Source of the DNA: Cordilura impudica
Lineage: Eukaryota; Arthropoda; Insecta; Diptera; Scathophagidae
DNA: 64,000 nt
Assembly (NCBI GenBank): GCA_963682025.1
Contig: OY821521.1
Coordinates: 56,947,408-57,011,407 of the forward strand
Direction of reading: 5' to 3'
In this document: positions 23,843 through 34,620 of the stretch, in pieces
Numbering within the stretch: the first letter of the stretch is position 1
How the letters are laid out: every line of letters starts with the position of its first letter
Made by a program: the position numbers and the translations under genes
The notes under the pieces: model-generated
Seen by the model: only the letters and a program-made list of their open reading frames with translations
What the model was told of the DNA's origin: nothing
The model's database searches: none

Positions 23843-24010
23843 TATTCAAATCTAAAACAATACTATCTGGTGCATGATAAAGTTTTATGTCGAAATTTTT
23901 CAGAAGAGGATAAATCGGTTCCAAAACTGCTTGACAGATTGATGTTCCTCATTGATGTTGGAAATAAAATTTGGAAACGTCCCAAAATCAAATTCGATTT
24001 AATAAAACAC

Positions 24011-25666
24011 TAAATAATTCTTACAATGCCCACCGCGACTGGCAATCAACAAATATATAGGCCAGATAATTCAAGTCTGAGGCTTTGATTTGGAAGTTTC
24101 ATGATTGGCTCATGGTCAATATTATGTAGTCTGCTCTAGAGTTAATAAGTTAATAACAGTCAATAATATTATAAATACTTGGGTTTTACAACAAATAACG
24201 ATTAACTAAAATCAGACGAGTATGTGAAACAAAATTGAAGTTATTAAATCGAAAATAAAATTTACATTTATTAAAAAATTCCTACCGTAATTAGAATAAA
24301 AACTCTTAACAAAACAAATCCTAGAATAAAATAATTATTTTAGGTAGGACAACGTTTGTCTGGTCAGCTATTTAATCTTCATAATATTAAAACTGATTTA
24401 ATTCATGGCCTAAAGTTTATTGAATTTAGTTTATAGCTACAAATACGATATGTGTGTGCTTGTATGTATGGATCTGTTACGATTAGGCAAGTATGTATGT
24501 ATAATTCAACATACATGTATTTGATGTGATTTTGATTTAATTTTGAAATAAAAAAAAATCTGAATAAATTTTTCTGACTACTTTAAATATTTAATACAAC
24601 CGTAAGCTAACAACTGAAATTTGTGGTTTTTTGTACAATTTAATTAATTGACATTTAATTAAATATACTACCAATATATTTGAACATACAAAAAAATGTC
24701 TATTTCATCTCCTTGTTTTAATAACAAACATGTGGTTGTTTTCTCGTGCGCATTTAAAAAGTTAGTTAAAAATAAATCTGTACATTTATTGACCAAAAAC
24801 AAACCAAATAATAATGATGAGTTTGTTTGTGTTTTGTGTCTGTGTTAATGGATGACAAACAAATATTTTGCGGTTTTTTAAATGGGAAAAAATTGAATTC
24901 AATCTAAAATAAATTAATCAGTCTTTATTTCCTAATAAATGCGCACAACAATTTTCCAATTTTTAGCCTAAATAAATAAAGTTGCTTTAAAAATGGTTTG
25001 AATTTAGTTAAAAGGCTATGCGATGTTTGTCTGTGTCTCTCAAAACCATAACAAAAACTTCCCCAGCAAAAAAGCGGACAAAGGAGTGAACAGATTGCAA
25101 ATATGGCAAAAATCGGACGATCATCAACGAATTTTACATGACCTGCTTGTCATAGGTCGGAAGTTGTCTTTTGTGTGTAGTTCAATAATCTATATGGTCG
25201 GATCACTTTCCTATTCATCTTACCCTCGAAATTGATATGGAAATAAAAAATACTCAATTTGTTTCCAAAGCTAAAATGGGTTGAAACAAATTAAGAAGTA
25301 TATCAGCAAAAAGTTAAGAAAATATTGAGGTTATGAGATCAATATGAAGCAAACATTATTTATATAATAAGAAGTGCTTTAATAAAAGTACTGCAACACC
25401 AACTACCTTTAAAGAAGAATGGTTCAGCGGAGATTGTCCAAATGCAAGAGAAAAGTCTTTTCAAAGGCTTAGGCTATTCAGGTTAACACCGGAAGATAAA
25501 CAAGAGGTAGCATATTTAACCTTCCTAAGCATTTTCGTTGTCTCTAAGACCGATGCATTACTTTCCTGTTAATTACATTAAAATAAAAAGTGGCAACTCG
25601 CTCATTCACTCAGTATCTTCTCGATTACTCAGTACACACCGTTTAGTGTAACAAGTGCTTTGGAGT
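24011..25666. other. AT-rich non-coding DNA between Gypsy and hAT
   Basis: Probably contains the eroded 3' LTR of the Gypsy copy at its start. Otherwise no feature is supported. The frames near 25023-25235 show no domain. Confidence 0.45.
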
Positions 25667-27147
25667 CAGTGATGTTATACGTAGGGAAAAATCCCTATTT
25701 TTAGGTATTTTTGTCTACAAAATTTTGCGTGGGGAAAAAGTCGAATTTGTTTAAATCGTCAAAGTGTAGGGATTTGGCAAAAATATATAAATCTGGCAGC
25801 CTTCTTCAATTTCTAATAACATACGCATAAAATTGTTGATACGGCAACATTGCAAATTGTCAAATTTCTTTAAGTGTTTGCTTGCCGCCATTGCACCTGT
25901 GATATTAAAATTTTATTCTGTGATTTAAATAAAATATTTGGCAAAATGAACTCATCGTCTTCTGAAGACTCCTCGGCTTGCTTTGAGGATACGAAAAAAT
26001 ATCGTAAACAAAAATTTTGCAACAAATGGCTAGAAGACGACAACTGGCTCGAAGCTGTCGCTGATGAACCTTTTAAATTTCAAGTGTTCTACGTGCAATA
26101 AAATTTTAAATTGTGAAAAGTCTGGTCTCCTTAAGCACGCAGAAAGGAAGATACACAAAAAAGATGTAATCCAAAAAAATAAACACTTTTTTAAAAAAGA
26201 AAAGCAGTGATTCAGCTATAAAAGCCAAGAAAGTTTTTTAAATAAAAGTCAGCATGTTTTTCGCAGAATATAAGGTGTCATTACAACAGGTTGACCATTT
26301 TATACCACTTTTTAAAGAAATCGCACCAGATTTAGACATAATAAAAAGTATTGACTTTGGAAGGTAAAAATTCACCAGCATTATAAAAAGACGATCGCAA
26401 AAGTAAAAAGAGACAAATTAGTAAATAAATTGAAAGAAACTAAATTTTCTGTGATAGTTGATGAGGGCACAGATATCGGCCTGAATAAGCATATGTGCGT
26501 CCTCGTCAGATTTTTTGACGAAGAAAGCGAGCGAGTTGTAGTTGAACTGGTGGATTTGCAGCCGATAAGAATTGATTGCACTGCAGAAGTGCTTTATGAC
26601 ACATTTAAAGAATGCATATTATCTTTTGGAATTCTATTTGACAACATAATTGGTAAATACAGCGATATTGAAATTATTCATATGATTCTAATTAATTTTT
26701 TTTATCGGCTAGGCATGCGTAGTGATGGAGCAAATGTATTGGTTCTTTTCATCCAGATTAATTGGAGACATTAAGGCTTGCACCAGATGATCTTTTGAGG
26801 CAATTAGGATCTTATATTTCGGAGAGTTCCAAACGCTATTCACAATTGGAATCTTTGCAGGAAAAAAATGAGAAAGAAAAGAAAATTTTGCGGACTTGCG
26901 CAACAAGATGGCTCTCACACCAAAATATTCTTTATATATTCGATCAATGCGGTTAAACTTCACACCCTTCTTAGGAACTATTAATGAAATTATAGATGAT
27001 ATTAAACTGATCATACCTGTTGAAACAAACCTAAATGACGATGAATGCCCCTTTTACGCTATAAATTATTTCAGCTGTACGTTCATAAATAGAGAAAACA
27101 AGGGAGGGGGTGTTACAGCAATAGTGCATCAAATACACAAACATTAA
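25667..27147 (+). mobile_element. hAT-family DNA transposon, 3' end lost
   Basis: It begins CAGTGATG (a CAGNG-type hAT end), followed by GGGAAAAATCCC palindromic text. The transposase gene begins about 280 bp inside. No matching CATCACTG end was found before the Helitron at 27154, so the right terminus is missing. A second relic of the same family lies at 40991. Confidence 0.65.
25946..27015 (+). pseudogene. hAT transposase with BED-like zinc finger, frameshifted
   Basis: The start is taken at MNSSSSEDSS (25946). Residues after about 40 change frame near 26070 into a zinc finger, FKCSTCNKILNC...LLKHAERKIH (C-x2-C ... H-x5-H, BED/C2H2-like). The catalytic region follows at 26430-26770 with FSVIVDEGTDIGLNKHMCVL, the usual hAT 'DESTD' block read here as DEGTD, and GMRSDGANV. 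At 26762-26956 the conserved CATRWLSHQN is found. The C-terminal dimerisation (hATC) domain is not seen. At least three frame changes make it a pseudogene. Its cut-and-paste role is known for the family. Confidence 0.75.
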
Positions 27148-27336
27148 AATAAACTAGCAGATTCCAGCGCTCGAAATTCAAGTTCAATTTCTAGGCAAAT
27201 TTATTTTCCGACTTATCCAATTCACAAACCTCCACTGTGAATGAAGAAAACAAACTCATTAGCAAACACATTTACAAATTTAATAAACACACACATAGCA
27301 TTTGTACAATTTTATGTATGTGTTAGTAGCAACTTT

Positions 27337-28676
27337 GTAACGACGAGTTTTCCTCCGGTTGCTGGGGTATAGCTCGCGGGGGTCAGGGTCGTTGCAGAAA
27401 TTTATATTCTTGCACGAGACGGAGAGGAATAAAACGAGTTCTTTCAATGTTTAGAGTGTCGTGGCTTATTTTATTTTATTTTCGATTATAATTAATGATT
27501 TACAACTAATAATGATAATTTATAATTTTAATAAATATAATGGTTGGTTGGTACTCCTCCTGGGGAAGAGCGAGTAACCTGGAGTAGGTACTTCTCTAGT
27601 TTCAAAAATCCTGGACCCTTGTCGTTGGATAGTGAGACCTGGTGAGAGAACTTCTTTAACTGCCGAGAGAAACCTGCGAAGGCACTTCTCTAGTCTGCGA
27701 GGGGAAACCTGCGTAGGCACTTCGTTTGATCGCGTGGGAAAGACCTGCGTAGGCACTTTTTAATCTACGGGGAGAAACCTGCGAAGGCACTTCTCCAAGC
27801 TGCGGGGGAAACCTGCGTAGGCACTTCGCCTGATCGCGTGGGAGAGACCTGCGTAGGCACTTTTCTAACTACGGTGAGAAACCTGCGAAGGCACTTCTCT
27901 AAGCTGCGGGGGAAACCTGCGTAGGCACTTCGCTTGATTGCGTGGGAGAGACCTGCGTAGGCACTTCTCTAAACTGCGGGGAGAAACCTGCGGAGGCACT
28001 TCTCTAAACTACGGGGAGAAACCTGCGAAGGCACTTCTCTATACTACGGGGAGAAACCTGCGTAGGCACTTATCAGAACTGCGGGGAGAAACCTGCGAAG
28101 GCACTTCTCTAAACTGCGGAGAGAAACCTGCGAAAGCACTTCTCTAAACTATGGGGAGAAACCTGCGAAGGCACTTCTCTAAACTACGGGGAGAGACCTG
28201 CGAAAGCACTTCTCAGAACTGCGGGGAGAAACCTGCGAAGGCACTTCTCTATACTACGGGGAGAAACGTGCGAAGGCACTTCTCTAAACTGCGGAGAGAA
28301 ACCTGCGAAGGCACTTCTCTAAACTACGGGGAGAAACCTGCGAAGGCACTTCTCTTATGATGAAAACACGCGCTCTAGTACTGCGATGTGTACTCGACCA
28401 CCGCCGACGATCGACTCCTCGAATTTGGTTATTGTTTCACCTTTTATAGTATGTTGATGTGGTGAATAATTTTATAACTCACCTCGGAGTGGTGTGTTTA
28501 TCTTCCCTCTCGCTCTAACATATAAAGGCTATGGTTTAGAGACGTAAATGTGGATTGCAACTACTGTTCGTTACTGCTTTTATATATTAATATATCAATG
28601 ATTAATTTATATATATATATATATATAAATAAGTGAGGTGTAGACGAAAACGAGGTGTACCGACTTTCGTCGTTAC
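27337..28676. mobile_element. 1340-bp TIR element carrying a minisatellite
   Basis: The ends are exact inverse complements, GTAACGACGA and TCGTCGTTAC, and are bounded by the direct repeat AACTTT (27331-27336 and 28677-28682). An 8-bp duplication (GCAACTTT/ACAACTTT) with one mismatch is also possible. The empty-site equivalent near 57918 in copy 4 of the host Helitron has AACTTT once. The element is markedly more GC-rich than its surroundings, has no transposase, and is more than half 35-bp tandem repeats. The superfamily is undetermined; hAT or P-like would fit if the duplication is 8 bp. Confidence 0.8.
27630..28356. repeat. 35-bp minisatellite, about 20 units, with higher-order period
   Basis: The core unit is GAGAAACCTGCGAAGGCACT followed by TCTCTAAACTACGGG. 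The left half shows a three-unit superstructure of about 104 bp, with alternating GCGTAGGCACTTCGCCTGAT, GTGGGAGAGACCTGCG and standard units. The right half is nearly homogeneous. Because 35 is not a multiple of 3, all reading frames rotate through the unit. They stay open for up to about 70 codons, giving artificial proteins on both strands. Confidence 0.9.
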
Positions 28677-28849
28677 AACTTTGAATGCAATTTACTCAAA
28701 ATAAGGAAAAAAAATTTTAAAATCTGTAAATCTGGTGAACAGCAAAAAAGAAGTACTTTTCAAATAATATACGTTTGGTCAAAATCGGGATAAAACGGTA
28801 GAAGAAACCATCGGTAACAAGATATCGCCTAGCCTATTAATATTATTGA

Positions 28850-29220
28850 TTCTAAAACTTTTGGGTCATTACACATTAATATTAAAATTAATAAAGAGTC
28901 TTACTATTTTTGTTATATATCGACCACCAAGTCTTAATATTATTGAGTTTGTAAATGAAATACACCAACTACTTAATACAATAAATAGCTGCGCAACCGA
29001 CTGGCACCAAATAGAAACATCAACAGAGGCAAATGAAATGTTTAATATAATTTGTGAAAAAGTTAAGGATATATCGGTAATAACTAGTCACAAGAAAAAA
29101 AAATTGAATTTCAAACCCATGGATGACCGAATACTTAATTAAATGTTGTGGAATTAAGGATAAACTGTACCAAAAATGGCGAATAAGTCAAAAAAAAAAA
29201 AAAAACAAAAATCAAAAGAA
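28850..29220 (+). pseudogene. Non-LTR retrotransposon (LINE) endonuclease fragment
   Basis: The frame contains FVIYRPPSLNIIEFVNEIHQ, the YRPP block of LINE apurinic endonucleases. Then, after a gap, come ETSTEANEMFNIICEKV and KKLNFKPMDDRILN, resembling the linker before reverse transcriptase in Jockey/CR1-type elements. It ends in A-rich DNA. It abuts the Helitron 5' TC, and its reverse transcriptase is missing. Confidence 0.55.
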
Positions 29221-29306
29221 ATTATATGTAAAAAATATAAAAATACATTAAAAAAAATAAAAGTATGCAAAAAAATCTATCTATGTATCCATCTATTTCT
29301 ATATAT

Positions 29307-32041
29307 GGGGGATTTCATGTCAAGTGCACCAACTTTTGAAACCGATGTCTTCCGATCGGGATGAAATTTGCACCATGGTTAGACCTATTGGATAGTAGTT
29401 TAGACACAATTATTCAATAAGATTGGTCAAGATATTTTTGAGTTAGAGGGGATCAAAATTTGACATTTTGGCCAAACAGGTATTTTTTGTCATCAATGTA
29501 ACTTATTACCTATTGTTCTTAGAAAATTTTCTCCCAAAGAGTTTAGATAAATATTTCTTCAATATTTCGGAAAAAAATACTAAAAAAAAAAAATTTTTTT
29601 TTAGACTTTTTTTTTTGCTAAATTAAAGCATTTTTTGCCTTTTTTTCAAAAAGTGAATTTTTTTTTTCATAAGAAAGCTTAGGATTTTTCCTCTAAGAGC
29701 TTTTTGGTCGCTTAGTGGGATGGGAGTGGGACATCTATCAAAATAAATGTTTTGTAACTCAAGACAACGGTTTTTAAATTTTTCACAAATGCACTATTTT
29801 GAATTTTTTCCTATTTGTGTCTAAAACCTTACAAATAAAACTTATACTGAGAAACTAGACAAACTAAACTTTCCGAAGGTATATACCATACCTAACTAAA
29901 ATTTAATACCCTCGATACTGTAATACCCAGAATATGTTAACCTCAGGAAAAAATCGCTTTTTTCTATAGAAATGTTGAAAAATTATTATTTTTTATTTAT
30001 TTTTAATAATAATTAAATTAATGTATAATAATAATAATAATATTAAAAATAAAAAGATAAATAATTTATTAAAATTTAATCTTAATTGCATTAGATCCAT
30101 TTATATCATAACTATTTTTATACTTAATTTATTGTAGCTGATGAAGTATTTAAGTCTTGTAAATTTTTAAATACCCAGTCTTTCATCCAGCTTTTTTGTC
30201 ACCTTTATTTACTGCGTTTGTTTGTCAATCCTTTCTTGGCGTTACTAGGTTCAGCTGTTGATTTCGCTGCTGGTTTATTTGTTGTCTTTGGAAAGAAATC
30301 GCATTGAATAGAGGCAGAAAACTTTTTCAACTTGAGTCTTCCATCGACAAGCGGTATTTTCAATGTTTCCTGATGATCCTCTTTGCTACTAAAAACTATT
30401 TTTGTTTCTTTACAATAACTCTTTGCCCAATGGAATAAAGCAGTCGCATCTAAGATGCGATCTTGATGAGAGCACTGGAGGCTATACTTCGCCGCATTTC
30501 GTTTAAGGTTTGCTCCATTACCATCACTTGCTCTTTTACCATGAGCAGTAGGATGAAAATGCCACTCAGCTGGCATTCCAAAATCTTTTTCATGGGCCAT
30601 AAGATTTGCCAAGCTACTTTTGTTTTTAAAATGTTGACGAGCTCCGTCCGAAACGTAGTATACCTTCTTTACTGTAAATTTAGATTTTAGAAATTTTAGT
30701 ATTCTCTTCTGGTACTCATAAACTGCAACGGTATCATGTTTTAAATCGTCGGATATGATTGCCATACTTTTGTGTTCCAGTTTTTCATCTTTCATGTAGT
30801 AAATAACTACTGTGAATATAGTTGCTTGGTCGTTATTGAAGTGGAATGCTTGTATGGCATCCTGAAGAACATATTTATAGCTTTCTGCGAAATCATATGA
30901 AATAGCGAATTCACCAGACTTCAAATGTATCTTCAAATCCTTGTAAAATGACCATTGCTCTTTGACTAAAAAGCCATGGTTTCTCAAGTTTAGCAATCCT
31001 GTACACATTTCTTCCACAAAATCATCCACATTTAAAATGATTGTTTTCAATGTGCATCTGTCAGTCTGAATTCAAGAATCATATTTGAATTCCTCTATAT
31101 ATTCTCGATCTAAAGAGTTGATTAAATTTTCTTTGATGAATGTGGTTTTCGGGCAATTGGTACATTCACCTAATTGGCAAGAAGTTGTTGCATTAGGACA
31201 CATAGTCAATTTAAGGCAATCGCGGTAATCGTGTAAATCTTCTGCCGAATCATCTGTTAAATACTTTAAGTTGATTTCCGTCAACATAAGTTTAACATTT
31301 TCATGGTAAATGCAAACGCATACTGTGTGAGTTCCGCTGCTTTCTGCCAAAACGCAATGTTTTGGCCTCATTTGGGTTAATTTCGTGAAGCCAATTCTAA
31401 CATCTTCGTGTTCAGATTGAAATGTTGTAAATAACTCTTTCAGGTTACAGATAACCATTCTCTTCTGTTATGTTATGAAGGTATGTTACATACCTTCGGA
31501 AAGGTTAGTTTGTCTAGTTTCTCAGTATAAGTTTTATTTGTAAGGTTTTAGACACAAATCTGAAAAAAATCAAAATAGTGCATTTGTGAAAAATTGAAAA
31601 ACCGTTGTCTTGAGTTATAAAACATTTATTTTGATAGATATCCCACTCCCATCCCACTAAGCGACCAAAAAGCTCTTAAAGGAAAAATCCTAAGCTTTCT
31701 TATGAAAAAAAAAATGCCCTTTTTGAAAAAACAGGCAAAAAATGCTAGAATTTTTTTTTTTTTTTAAAGTATTTTTTCCGAAATATTGAAGAAATAGCTA
31801 TCTAAACTCTTTGGGAGAAAATTTTCTAAGAACAATAGGTAATAAGTTACATGGATGAGAAAAAACCCCTGTTTGGCCAAAATGTCAAATTTTGATCCCC
31901 TCTAACTCAGAGAGATCTGGACCGATCTTGTTGAAAAATTGTGTCTAAACTACTATCCGGTGGGACTAACCTTGGTGAAAATTTAATCCCGATCGGAAGA
32001 CATCGGTTTCAAAAGTTGGTGCACTTGACATGAAATCCCCC
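29307..32041 (-). mobile_element. 2.7-kb DNA transposon with about 560-bp terminal inverted repeats
   Basis: The termini are GGGGGATTTCATGTCAAGTG on the left and its inverse on the right. The inverse similarity continues inward for 558-579 bp (left arm 29307-29885, right arm 31484-32041), through paired ATGTCTTCCGATCGGG, TTTGATCCCCTCTAACTC and ACTAGACAAACTAA blocks. Flanks are TATATAT/ATATATA. Being palindromic, they may be part of the arms or a target duplication of four or more bases. The minus-strand transposase gene lies between the arms. Confidence 0.85.
30205..31458 (-). pseudogene. DDE-type transposase, single nonsense codon
   Basis: One frame runs from ATG at 31458 to 30205 with a single TGA at 31072, about 417 codons. 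N-terminal block: VRIGFTKLTQMRPKHCVLAE, SGTHTVCVCIYHENVKLM, and C-x-L-x2-C-x2-C (CQLGECTNC). Catalytic-looking region: SYDFAESYKYVLQDAIQAFH, then AIISDDLKHDTVAVYEYQKR, then VYYVSDGARQHFKNKSS, and EWHFHPTAHGKRASDGNGAN. The tail is lysine rich and probably nuclear. I recognise the layout from a widespread but poorly named group of eukaryotic transposase-like proteins. The Asp residues in DFAE and SDGA and a later acidic residue are candidate metal ligands (inference). Superfamily not settled. Confidence 0.7.
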
Positions 32042-32044
32042 ATA

Positions 32045-32410
32045 TATAAAAATCAATTGCTCTTCGTTTGTCTCACTAAAACTCGAGAACTGCTGGGCTG
32101 ATTTATCCGGTTTTGGTTTTGAAATGTTTATCGTCGTCAAGGTAATTTTCAAACGTTGAGAAAAATTGCGAGGAATATAGTAAAAACAAAAATTTCATTT
32201 TCCCATATAAACTGTTCTACCTACTTTCCCTTCAAACATATGAAAGTATTGTCGTGTTTGGGTATGACTGCACCAAATTGTGCCTTACGCGATGCATTTA
32301 ACCATGAGTTACAATGAGAACAACAGTACGATACTGAAGTATTAACCGAAACATTAGAATACACAACAAAGGATTGCGTATGACGCTTTGATAGAAGCTT
32401 TTCACAGTGC
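32045..32410. repeat. Helitron body remnant
   Basis: Contains AACTCGAGAACTGCTGGGCT and GATTTATCCGGTTTTGG, phrases typical of fly Helitron flanks. A minus-strand frame at 32221-32412 has a C-x2-C pair (CCSHC) and FICLKGK, slightly like the cysteine block before the Helitron Rep domain but in opposite orientation to the helicase. Confidence 0.4.
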
Positions 32411-32815
32411 ATCTATGACGCTCCCGGGAGGACTGGGAAAACGTTCCTTATTTTATTGCTATTGGCAAAGATCAGAACGCAAAATGAAGTAGCTAAAGCG
32501 TTGGCTTCATCTGGAATAGCTGCAACATTATTAGAAGGTGGACGAACTGCACATTCTACCTTGAAATTACCGCTCAACAAGCAAATCAACGAAGCGCCAG
32601 TTTGCAACATCGCCAAAAACAGCGCAATGGCAAAGATTCTACAAATATGCAAATTGATCGTTTTAGATGAAAGCACGATGGCCAACAAGAGGTCACTAGA
32701 AGTACTGGACAGAACGTTAAAAGATCTTCCTGACAACCAAAGAATTTTTGGTGGAGCCATTATTCTATTACCAGGTCATTTTTGTCAGACTCCTATATTT
32801 GATGGAAAATGAAAA
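32411..32815 (+). pseudogene. PIF1-like helicase fragment of a Helitron
   Basis: Open frame with a Walker A block DAPGRTGKTFLI at about 32417-32452, then VAKALASSGIAATLLEGGRT, AHSTLKLPL, the Walker B-like LIVLDESTMANKRSLEVLD, and IFGGAIILLPGHFCQT (motif III region, normally GDFRQ). These are the first motifs of the SF1B helicase that autonomous Helitrons use for rolling-circle transposition. The rest of the helicase (motifs IV-VI) and the Rep endonuclease are missing. In the conserved block, D to H and R to C changes (GHFCQT) suggest decay. Confidence 0.85.
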
Positions 32816-33118
32816 AAATTGTAAATTTCTATATATGCCATATTTACAAAATAAGTTCTTTGATTATTCCTTTACCTAACGCCAAAATTTTCCAGCTACC
32901 CGTGTTTGCCCCATTTTTTGCTAGAGGTAAAGTTTTGAAAGAAGACATGGTTTCAGAAGTATGTTGCATGCACTATTGCGCAATTTATGACATATAACCG
33001 TGAAAACCCATTCCTATGGTCACTGTTTCGTTCGTTATGGTTAAGATGTATGATTTTTATTTTTCACTCTGTAATGCTTACCTGAGATCTTCTGTCAAAC
33101 CGTAAATACCAATTATTA

Positions 33119-33610
33119 ATGTTACTCCCTAAGTACGGATATGGAAGCTCAAACGATAGAAACACTTCGAGAAGATTTTTTGAAAATGTTGAGGCTGTAA
33201 CTCGAATCACTGGAATAAACAATCAAATCGTTAAGAGATTGGGAACGATTTTGAATGTTTTAAACAGCAAGGAAAAAGCTGATTCTCAAAAATATGGAGA
33301 ATATGCTCCGAAAACTGTATCGCATTTAGCAGAATTATATCCAAAGAAAAAGTTGATCCCGGCAGTTCATAAAATATTGTCGCATGGCAAAGAGATAACT
33401 GAATATTAGGTTTTGCCAATTGGAGAGCTTTCTGAAAAACCACAGGAGTTTCTAAACAAATTTTATAAAAAAGATAGATTGCTCAACCCTTTCAAATCAT
33501 CAAGGGTGAGACAAAATGAGGACATCTTCAACATGTTAGCAGCATCTTCCGATTCATTTATTACATCACTGCGGCATGTAAAGTCACAAAAAGAGTTAGA
33601 AAATAATTAG
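33119..33610 (+). pseudogene. RAG1-like (Transib) transposase, C-terminal fragment
   Basis: One frame has a single TAG at 33407-33409. The order matches the RAG1-core C-terminus: SSNDRNTSRRFFENVEAVTR (helix after the central zinc site), AVHKILSHGKEI (the HK-x3-H pair, equal to RAG1 H937/H942), then LPIGELSEKPQEFLNKFYKK (position of catalytic E962) and NEDIFNMLAASSDSF. It is a different, more diverged copy than that at 58-61 kb. Its N-terminal two thirds and its ends are absent. Confidence 0.75.
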
Positions 33611-33804
33611 AGTTCAGAAACTATTTGTCTTTTAGATATACCTTCTTTTACGGATTGTGAGCAATATTTTGCAAATAGTTTAAAAATAAATTTAAAAAGA
33701 AATGGAATAATTTCAAATTTTAAAAGCCTTTAAAAAGAAACAAAAAATCAGCGACCGTAACAGTTAGTAATTTGTTCATTAAAGTTAGATGATAACAGCT
33801 ATTT

Positions 33805-34620
33805 TTATACCATCCACTTCAGTGTTCAGAGGGTATATTTAAGTTTGTCATTCCATTTGTAATAATTAAAAAAAAAAACTGGACCCCATAAAATATATAT
33901 ATTTGTGATCCTTATAACAAGCGGAGTTGATATAGCGATGTCCGTCAGTCCGTCTGTCCGTCTGTGGAAATCACGATGACGGCTTCAATCGGGCAACTAG
34001 GTTGCTCGTTGTTATAAAAAATGATTCACTAACATCCTGAAAAATTTGCTGTTTAAAATCGTCCAAATCGGTTTATCTGGTCCCGAGAATTGAACGATGG
34101 AGGAAAAAAGTCTTGAAAAAATATGATTTGACTATGTTGTTCTTGTCACGATAACGTTCTCAATAGGACAGCTAGGGCGCTTGTTGTTAGTGAGAATGAT
34201 ACACCAACATCATGAGAAGGTTTCTGTTTTTTAAATTGTGACAATAAGTTTCACAGGTGCCGAGAAATCACTGAAAAGTTAAAACAATATGATGTTTTCC
34301 TATATTGTTATTCTAAATTTTTTATTTTCTCACAGCTGTACTTGTTGTTTTTATGGTCGTTGTGGTAATAATACAAAAATTCACCAATACAAAAATTCAC
34401 CAATATATCAATATACTGAAAGGAACGGTCTAGCTTAGATATTGAGGGCGTGACCGTGATTTCCATAGACGGACAGACGGTCATCACTAAATCAACTTCC
34501 CTTGTTATAATGATCAGGAAAATATATAGTTTTGGGGTCCCGGAATTTATTTCGATGCGTTACAAACGGAATGATAAACCTATATATACCCTCCTCGGTT
34601 GATTAATAACCGAGTATAAG
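33805..34620. repeat. Two DINE-like family B pieces in opposite orientation
   Basis: A plus-oriented 5' part begins at about 33805 (ATACCATCCACTTCAG, then GTCCGTCAGTCCGTCTGTCC). A minus-oriented 5' part ends at about 34620 (GACGGACAGACGG, then ATATATACCCTCC and a CTCGGTT/AATAACCGAG hairpin). Their internal GTTGTGGTAATA block at 34360 also occurs at 63675. This is a head-to-head composite. Confidence 0.6.

Larger units (their letters stand above)
22270..24010 (+). mobile_element. Decayed Ty3/Gypsy LTR retrotransposon
   Basis: Domain order on the plus strand follows. A gag-like start (about 22270-22571) contains VPKFHNFDDECNDFHTYKRQ. Most of protease and reverse transcriptase is deleted. RNase H follows (22613-22990: ATDASSYGIAAVVSHVFPDG, then TDHKP and HGNADALSRLP). 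The last part is integrase (about 23260-23830), with KATSPWQRIN, then the core end ALFHPSSNGNAEQIVRTFK and YRTSPNTSGKSPAELLHGR. Resemblance is to the K02A2.6/BEL-free Gypsy group. Several stops and frameshifts occur. Convincing LTRs were not identified. Confidence 0.8.
27154..28849 (-). mobile_element. Non-autonomous Helitron, family C copy 3, split by an insertion
   Basis: On the minus strand it begins TCAATAATATTAATAGGC at 28849 and ends CTAG at 27154-27157. The copy is interrupted from 27337 to 28676. Without that insert its length matches the other three copies. The intact sequence at 57900-57930 shows what the empty site looks like. Confidence 0.75.

Noticed and set aside
27630..28356. 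CRISPR-like repeat array
   Set aside because: The units are contiguous with no unique spacers, and the context is an animal transposon.
27938..28360. Repetitive frames of the type RNLRRHFSKLRGETC on the plus strand, and frames on the minus strand (27520-27756)
   Set aside because: They arise from the 35-bp minisatellite, which lacks stops in all frames. There is no start context or domain.
32413..32760. 115-codon minus-strand frame
   Set aside because: Antisense shadow of the Helitron helicase fragment, which has Walker motifs on the plus strand.
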